From: an uncultured bacterium
GTDB taxonomy: Bacteria > Actinomycetota > Coriobacteriia > Coriobacteriales > Eggerthellaceae
Length of the DNA stretch: 38,856 nucleotides
Assembly (NCBI GenBank): GCA_937890835.1
Contig: CALADF010000034.1
Coordinates: forward strand, 1 to 38,856
Direction: 5' to 3'
The notes under the pieces were generated by a model. The model was given only the letters and a program-made list of their open reading frames with translations, ran no database searches and was not told the origin of the DNA. Below are positions 35,246-38,856 of the stretch, one piece after another. Made by a program: the position numbers and the translations under genes. Position 1 is the stretch's first letter. Every line of letters begins with the position of its first letter.

Positions 35246-35428
35246 TCAAACGATGCGGCGCTTTGCTTGATACGCGCTCAAAACCGAACAATCAAGGACA
35301 TCGGTAGCACCTAACACTATGGGGGCGCAAGCGGCGACGCTCACCGCAGCAGCGATCAACTGCATCTCTCTCGGTTCCGCTAGAAGCTCTTTGTCGACTC
35401 TCAGCCTCCACAACTCTTCGAGTCCCAC
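35246..35428 (-). CDS. Possible small membrane protein or gene remnant
   Basis: A 60-codon frame with GTG start (an inner ATG at codon 22 follows GAGAGAG). The last 39 residues begin with a hydrophobic stretch (LIAAAVSVAACAPIVLGA) that could span the membrane. Upstream, a different reading frame up to about 35500 also looks protein-like, so this may be the tail of a frameshifted gene. No family is recognised. It lies 50 bases before the protease start on the same strand. Confidence 0.3.
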   Translation of the reverse strand: MGLEELWRLRVDKELLAEPREMQLIAAAVSVAACAPIVLGATDVLDCSVLSAYQAKRRIV

Positions 35429-35526
35429 CCGACGACAGGAAATACCCTACCCGCGTTCCAAGCTCAACAAGAAGCCCGATGCCCGCAGCGAGCCGGGCAC
35501 CATACCGTACGAAACCGCACAGAAAC
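35429..35526. other. Gap upstream of the small frame
   Basis: No supported gene. On the minus strand this stretch reads in another frame as a short protein-like segment that continues past the stop of the membrane protein gene, which may be part of a degraded gene. Confidence 0.3.
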
Positions 35527-36465
35527 CTACGCTTCCCCCGACCCCGAATCAAACCCCCGGACTCTCTCTAGTTCGATTGCGTCTCTTTTCTGAAGCTTCC
35601 TGCCGAGCCTGCGCCATGAACGTTCTTTAGCAAAACGGGAAACTCCGTCCACATTAACGCCCAACACTACTTTGACTAACCACAAAAAGCCCATCAACAC
35701 CAACAAGGGAATAATGCATGAGGTAACGAACATGACGGCAAACTGCTCCATCAACAGGTTGAATTGATCAGCGGCTGCGGTCGCAGCATCCATAGCTCCG
35801 TCGGCAATGTTGGAAGGGACACTCGTAATGAAGTCTAGAAGACCTCCCCCTGCCTGCTCTTCCTCTGGCGCGGTACCTTCCACCAGCTGCTCGACAGCGA
35901 CGGATTGTTGGTAGATCTGATCGATCTGATTCATGAGAAACGTGCTCGTCGGAACAACGCAAACCAACGCAAGACCAAGCAAAGCAAGTTTCTTATAAAC
36001 CTGAGCCATCGCAAAACCGTAGCGTGGCACCCATAAACCGAATATGTACGCCGCGCACGCTAACGGTATAAGTATCCGAAACGCCGCTAATCCGAACAAA
36101 GTCAGCAAGTACTTCTCCAAAAGCAGCACCGCTACGATCATGAAGAAATCGGAGCTCAGATCAGCAAGATTTGATGCAATCTCATTGGCGACCTCGGGTA
36201 ACACAGAAACAGCTATCGAGGCTCCAGCGGCAATCGTAGCCATCGCAGTCACATTGGCTTTCTTTTCGTCCAACGTAGCTATAGTGCCTTGATAGGGGTC
36301 GGGGGAAGATGCCACAGAAGCAACCGGGAACATCGACACGAACGCGATCGCCAATGCGATAACCGTACGTATGACCTTCTGGCGAACGGAAAGTTCCCCA
36401 GAATCGCCGTTCTCTCCACCCGATACGCACAAAGCGCAGACTGCGCTCTCTGTTTGATTTTCCAT
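35527..36465 (-). CDS. Unknown multi-pass membrane protein
   Basis: A 312-residue protein of no family I recognise. After a short hydrophilic start that includes a CALC pair (about residues 10-13), hydrophobic segments lie near 31-52, 70-92, 105-127, 128-148, 156-178 and 240-265. They are separated by an acidic loop around residues 195-215, and the end is basic and arginine-rich (about 270-300). AGGAGT lies just before the ATG. It follows the EcsC-family gene by 95 bases on the same strand, so the two may be co-transcribed. The helix pattern resembles neither ABC nor MFS transporters. Function is unknown; the context suggests an envelope role. Confidence 0.65.
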   Translation of the reverse strand: MENQTESAVCALCVSGGENGDSGELSVRQKVIRTVIALAIAFVSMFPVASVASSPDPYQGTIATLDEKKANVTAMATIAAGASIAVSVLPEVANEIASNLADLSSDFFMIVAVLLLEKYLLTLFGLAAFRILIPLACAAYIFGLWVPRYGFAMAQVYKKLALLGLALVCVVPTSTFLMNQIDQIYQQSVAVEQLVEGTAPEEEQAGGGLLDFITSVPSNIADGAMDAATAAADQFNLLMEQFAVMFVTSCIIPLLVLMGFLWLVKVVLGVNVDGVSRFAKERSWRRLGRKLQKRDAIELERVRGFDSGSGEA

Positions 36466-36560
36466 GGATGACTCCTATACTTCAACAACACGAAACTGAC
36501 ACTCGCATGCAAGCAAAAGCAAAGCTGCAACGATCGCACATGAATTGGATCGTGCTCGGC

Positions 36561-37634
36561 TTACCCTTCTTTCTTCCCCAGCGAACCGAAAAAGTCCTTT
36601 GCCGCATGTGCCGCCCGAGCAGCAACGTCAGCAGTAGCCGCCCCCGCCTGAGAGGCTGCATCTACCACCACTGTGCCGGCAACCTGGGCGCCTTTGACCA
36701 CAGTGCCGGCAGCATCCGACATCGCATCCGTCGTCGCCGACGCAGCTCGACCCGCATCATCAGACGCTTTCAAGAGAAACTCCGATACACCGTCTCGACC
36801 CGCATCGGGAACATCGGAGGAAATGCCGGACATGGGAAGCAGGCGCAAGTGCCTACGCAAACGCTCTGCGCCAGGCTTAAACGACGCATACGTCATACCA
36901 CCTGATATAACTCCACCGATAACGGGTACGACCTTGGAGGCAGTTTTCGCGAAAGCTCCTTTTGTAACATGAATCCCAATCGCACCGAGTACCTTTTTCA
37001 TTACCGGGTACCAGGCGGTCTTGGTCAGCGCTTGACGAGCGATGCGCTTCTCTATGCTCGGCATCGCAACCTCGAACGCAAATTTCGTGAGGCTTGCAGC
37101 AGCTCCCCCCACACCCAACATCACCCCCATAAGGAGAACCAGCTCGAACACCGTATCATCGGCGATCTCGTCGTCTTCGTTCAGAAAAGTCTGCCAGCCG
37201 TACAGATACGCAAGCTTCTGCTCTACACGTAAAACATGGGCGAAGTACTGAACGAGATCAGCGGGAACTGTTCCCGCAAGCGCTAATCCACCCGGAATGC
37301 CGGCGGCAAAAGAGATGGCGGCGCATTTCTTGGTTTCGAAATCGATAACATCACGTGCGGCCTTATCAATCTGCTCGGAAGTCATTCCAGCACCCATCGG
37401 ACTGCTCTCAATGGCTAAATGGACATCGATATCTGCGTTGTATTTAGGCAGCTCGATCCTAAAGAAAGAGGAGCGATCAATTCTCACGCCCGCCAACGAA
37501 ACGGACCGCCTCACAAGCTCCCTCGCAAATCTCTCTGCATCGGAAAGCTCTTGATCGGTCACACCTGCATCTACGATCGCATCATCAACCGCCCCCAACG
37601 CAACTCCGCGATCACCGCTGCCCCGATCTCCCAT
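36561..37634 (-). CDS. EcsC-family protein with a C-terminal 11-residue repeat tail
   Basis: A 357-residue protein. The central part, about residues 100-230, matches the EcsC family in feel: 'AGIPGGLALAGTVPADLVQYFAHVLRVEQKLAYLYGWQTF' and later glycine-rich membrane-active segments such as 'VVPVIGGVISGGMTYASF'. The EcsC role is poorly known; it is linked to ABC transporters or membrane stress in Bacillus. The last 66 residues (292-357) form six consecutive 11-residue units, each starting with D or K and with A at position 6. This would make an alanine-rich amphipathic helix. The ATG at 37634 follows GAAGGGA; an upstream GTG at 37664 is less likely. A palindrome lies upstream. Confidence 0.7.
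   Translation of the reverse strand: MGDRGSGDRGVALGAVDDAIVDAGVTDQELSDAERFARELVRRSVSLAGVRIDRSSFFRIELPKYNADIDVHLAIESSPMGAGMTSEQIDKAARDVIDFETKKCAAISFAAGIPGGLALAGTVPADLVQYFAHVLRVEQKLAYLYGWQTFLNEDDEIADDTVFELVLLMGVMLGVGGAAASLTKFAFEVAMPSIEKRIARQALTKTAWYPVMKKVLGAIGIHVTKGAFAKTASKVVPVIGGVISGGMTYASFKPGAERLRRHLRLLPMSGISSDVPDAGRDGVSEFLLKASDDAGRAASATTDAMSDAAGTVVKGAQVAGTVVVDAASQAGAATADVAARAAHAAKDFFGSLGKKEG
36564..36761 (-). repeat. Six 11-residue repeats in the EcsC-family protein
   Basis: Six back-to-back 11-codon units with the pattern [D/K]-x4-A-[A/G]-x4. The first residue is D, D, K, D, D, D and position 6 is A in five and L in one. The protein-level period is clear; the DNA units are not identical. 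Confidence 0.75.
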
Positions 37635-37664
37635 AAAGCACTTCCCTTCATCAAAATCAAACAC

Positions 37665-37681
37665 CTCGGCTGTTCGCCGAG
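37665..37681. promoter_or_regulatory. Palindrome in the EcsC leader
   Basis: CTCGGC-TGTTC-GCCGAG is a perfect 6-5-6 inverted repeat, 31 bases before the chosen EcsC start. It could be an operator or an mRNA hairpin. Confidence 0.4.
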
Positions 37682-37714
37682 AGCAAGCAAACGTATTCGA
37701 TTTCTCATACGAAT

Positions 37715-37738
37715 AACGGCTCTCTATAGAGAGCCGTT
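37715..37738. promoter_or_regulatory. Perfect 24-bp palindrome, candidate XRE operator
   Basis: AACGGCTCTCTA followed directly by its reverse complement (37715-37738). It lies between the divergent EcsC and XRE genes, immediately before a -10-like TATACA (37740-37745) of the XRE gene. A dimer of the 71-residue regulator is the natural candidate ligand; this is inferred. Confidence 0.55.
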
Positions 37739-37768
37739 GTATACATTAGCACACCTAAACTTTTCGAA

Positions 37769-37984
37769 ATGGACAACGTACGCGAAAAGAAAGCCCTCGG
37801 GGCTAAAATCAAAGCCTCGCGGGAGATGCAGGGCATCTCCCAACGTCGGTTCGCCCTGATGACAGGCACCAGCCGCTCATATCTCTGGAAGATCGAAAGC
37901 GGTGCTGCCGACATTGGCATCGACGTGCTGATCCGCATTGCACGCGCCCTCGGCACCACCGTGAAAGAACTCGTGGACTTCTGA
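37769..37984 (+). CDS. Small XRE-family DNA-binding protein
   Basis: A 71-residue protein that is nearly only a Cro/CI-type helix-turn-helix: 'LGAKIKASREMQGISQRRFALMTGTSRSYLWKIESGAADIGIDVLIRIARALGTTVKEL' (about residues 10-68). This resembles controller proteins of restriction systems and SinR-like regulators in size. No strong ribosome site is seen before the ATG. It is divergent from the EcsC gene across two palindromes and convergent with the lipoprotein gene. It probably represses its own promoter and may control the neighbouring cassette; it could also be a mobile-element remnant. Confidence 0.85.
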   Translation: MDNVREKKALGAKIKASREMQGISQRRFALMTGTSRSYLWKIESGAADIGIDVLIRIARALGTTVKELVDF

Positions 37985-38023
37985 TCGCAAAACGACAGCG
38001 CTTCAGACTACCCACCAACAACC

Positions 38024-38797
38024 TCATCCAAGAAGCTTATCGATATCCTCTTGGAATTTAGCCGCCTCCTTCTGAGCCTTGTCTATATCGCCGCTGAAAA
38101 GATCACCGCGCAAATCTGACCAGAAGTCATAAATATCCGAACCGAAATCTGACCATATGTCATAAACTTCGGAACGCGAATCGCTCCACCGATCGTACTC
38201 AGCCGAATGAACTTCCGACCATTCGCCATAACCAACGGAATCGTACGCATCCTTCAAAATCCCATCGTAATATGCATCATACAGGTTACCGAAGAGATCT
38301 TCGTAGATGCCATCGTAGATATCGTCGCGAGCGTCTTCGTACACAGAATCATAGATAACTTCGAGATCGTCGTACATTCGACCGCTTGTCTCGCCGCTTG
38401 TCATAATCGAGTTAGCACAATCAACGCTGTACTGCCTCAGCCTGACGCAAAGAGCGTTCAACTCCTCCTCTATATGAGCATAGTAGGACTCCACTCGTGA
38501 AGGATCGCCGGCATAGCTTTCGTACGAACCAACTTCGGCGACCAGCGCCTCATACTCCTGATTCAAACCGGAGATAACCGCCTGCACATCATCGCTCGCA
38601 ACGGATTCAACATTGTCCACGTTAACCGAACCCGACGATACGACCCTATCCGCAGCCTGAGCCTGCAATGAAGACTGCGTAGCCGTCGATGTTACAGCAG
38701 ATCCGCTGGAAGCAGGATTGGAAGCGCATCCGGCTATAGCCACCGTACACGCTAGCGCGACGACTATGGCGGCTCTATTGATTCCTCTCGTAACCAA
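38024..38797 (-). CDS. Repeat-bearing lipoprotein of unknown function
   Basis: A 257-residue lipoprotein. The start is taken as TTG at 38797, with AAGGAGG at perfect spacing, which gives a signal peptide ending in the lipobox I-A-G-C (Cys 24). A coiled-coil-like region covers about residues 65-135. Then come four degenerate 12-residue repeats with a YDxxY core (143-190) and four 11-residue repeats of the form xWSDxxSExYD (192-235). The chain ends with a short charged helix. No family is recognised. It is very acidic and rich in Y, D and W. It converges on the XRE gene and may have its own promoter beyond the window edge. Confidence 0.7.
   Translation of the reverse strand: MVTRGINRAAIVVALACTVAIAGCASNPASSGSAVTSTATQSSLQAQAADRVVSSGSVNVDNVESVASDDVQAVISGLNQEYEALVAEVGSYESYAGDPSRVESYYAHIEEELNALCVRLRQYSVDCANSIMTSGETSGRMYDDLEVIYDSVYEDARDDIYDGIYEDLFGNLYDAYYDGILKDAYDSVGYGEWSEVHSAEYDRWSDSRSEVYDIWSDFGSDIYDFWSDLRGDLFSGDIDKAQKEAAKFQEDIDKLLG
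38093..38371 (-). repeat. Twelve- and eleven-residue tandem repeats in the lipoprotein
   Basis: Codons within 38228-38371 encode four 12-residue units with a (I/L/A)YDxxY core. Codons within 38093-38224 encode four 11-residue units with WSD near the start and YD at the end. The repeat is at the protein level, with divergent DNA. Confidence 0.75.
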
Positions 38798-38856
38798 CTC
38801 TCTCCTCCTTTTCGAATGATGCTCAGAATTAAGCACGGTTCGTTCATTTTGAATTG

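Noticed and set aside
37635..37664. GTG start for the EcsC-family protein
   Set aside because: The ATG at 37634 has a better ribosome site, so the extra ten codons are probably untranslated.

Overview
The window comes from a high-GC Gram-positive genome, most likely a gut-associated Coriobacteriia (Eggerthellaceae-type; the genus cannot be fixed from sequence alone). The reasons are the paired YhgE/Pip membrane proteins, a DUF1461 protein, a SnoaL/LytTR-type regulator, the DUF3516-type Ski2-like helicase, an LPxT-G-like wall-anchored papain-family protease, and dense GC-rich coding with strong Shine-Dalgarno sites and GTG/TTG starts. I saw no rRNA, tRNA, insertion sequence or CRISPR array.

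Layout. 1-5500 (+): calcineurin-like phosphoesterase, GNAT acetyltransferase, alanine racemase, then a MarR regulator with a 14-helix DHA2-type exporter that has an unusual ~205-residue outer loop. 5515-7434 (-): purC and a threonine aldolase-type enzyme. 7476-12301 (-): two overlapping YhgE/Pip genes. 12645-18502 (+): DUF2871-like membrane protein, LytTR regulator, second DHA2 exporter with a CBS-pair protein, a seven-helix membrane protein and a Cof-type HAD phosphatase. 18554-20458 (-): thiamine salvage (thiM, thiamine-binding MTH1187-family gene, thiE). 20623-26235 (-): Ski2-like helicase, metK with a structured leader that looks like a SAM-responsive element, and a radical SAM/SPASM protein. 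A divergent TetR gene follows at 26501. 27361-32076 (+): circularly permuted ATP-grasp protein overlapping a DUF1461 gene, gltX, a hotdog thioesterase and a YhbY RNA-binding protein. 32211-35195 (-): M19 dipeptidase and a surface C1 protease.

The right end (about 35200-38856) looks accessory: it is less GC-rich to the eye and encodes an unknown multi-pass membrane protein, an EcsC-family protein, a tiny XRE regulator and a repeat-bearing lipoprotein. The EcsC protein ends in six consecutive 11-residue amphipathic repeats. The lipoprotein carries four 12-residue 'YD' repeats followed by four 11-residue 'WSD' repeats. A perfect 24-bp palindrome lies between the EcsC and XRE genes. This group is the best candidate here for an undescribed envelope or membrane-surface system.

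Genes work together in clear local units: MarR with its exporter, TetR with the radical SAM gene (mirror-image back-to-back promoters), the thiamine salvage genes, the exporter/CBS pair, the YhgE pair, and the ATP-grasp/DUF1461 pair. Everything was read by eye; no database search was run.
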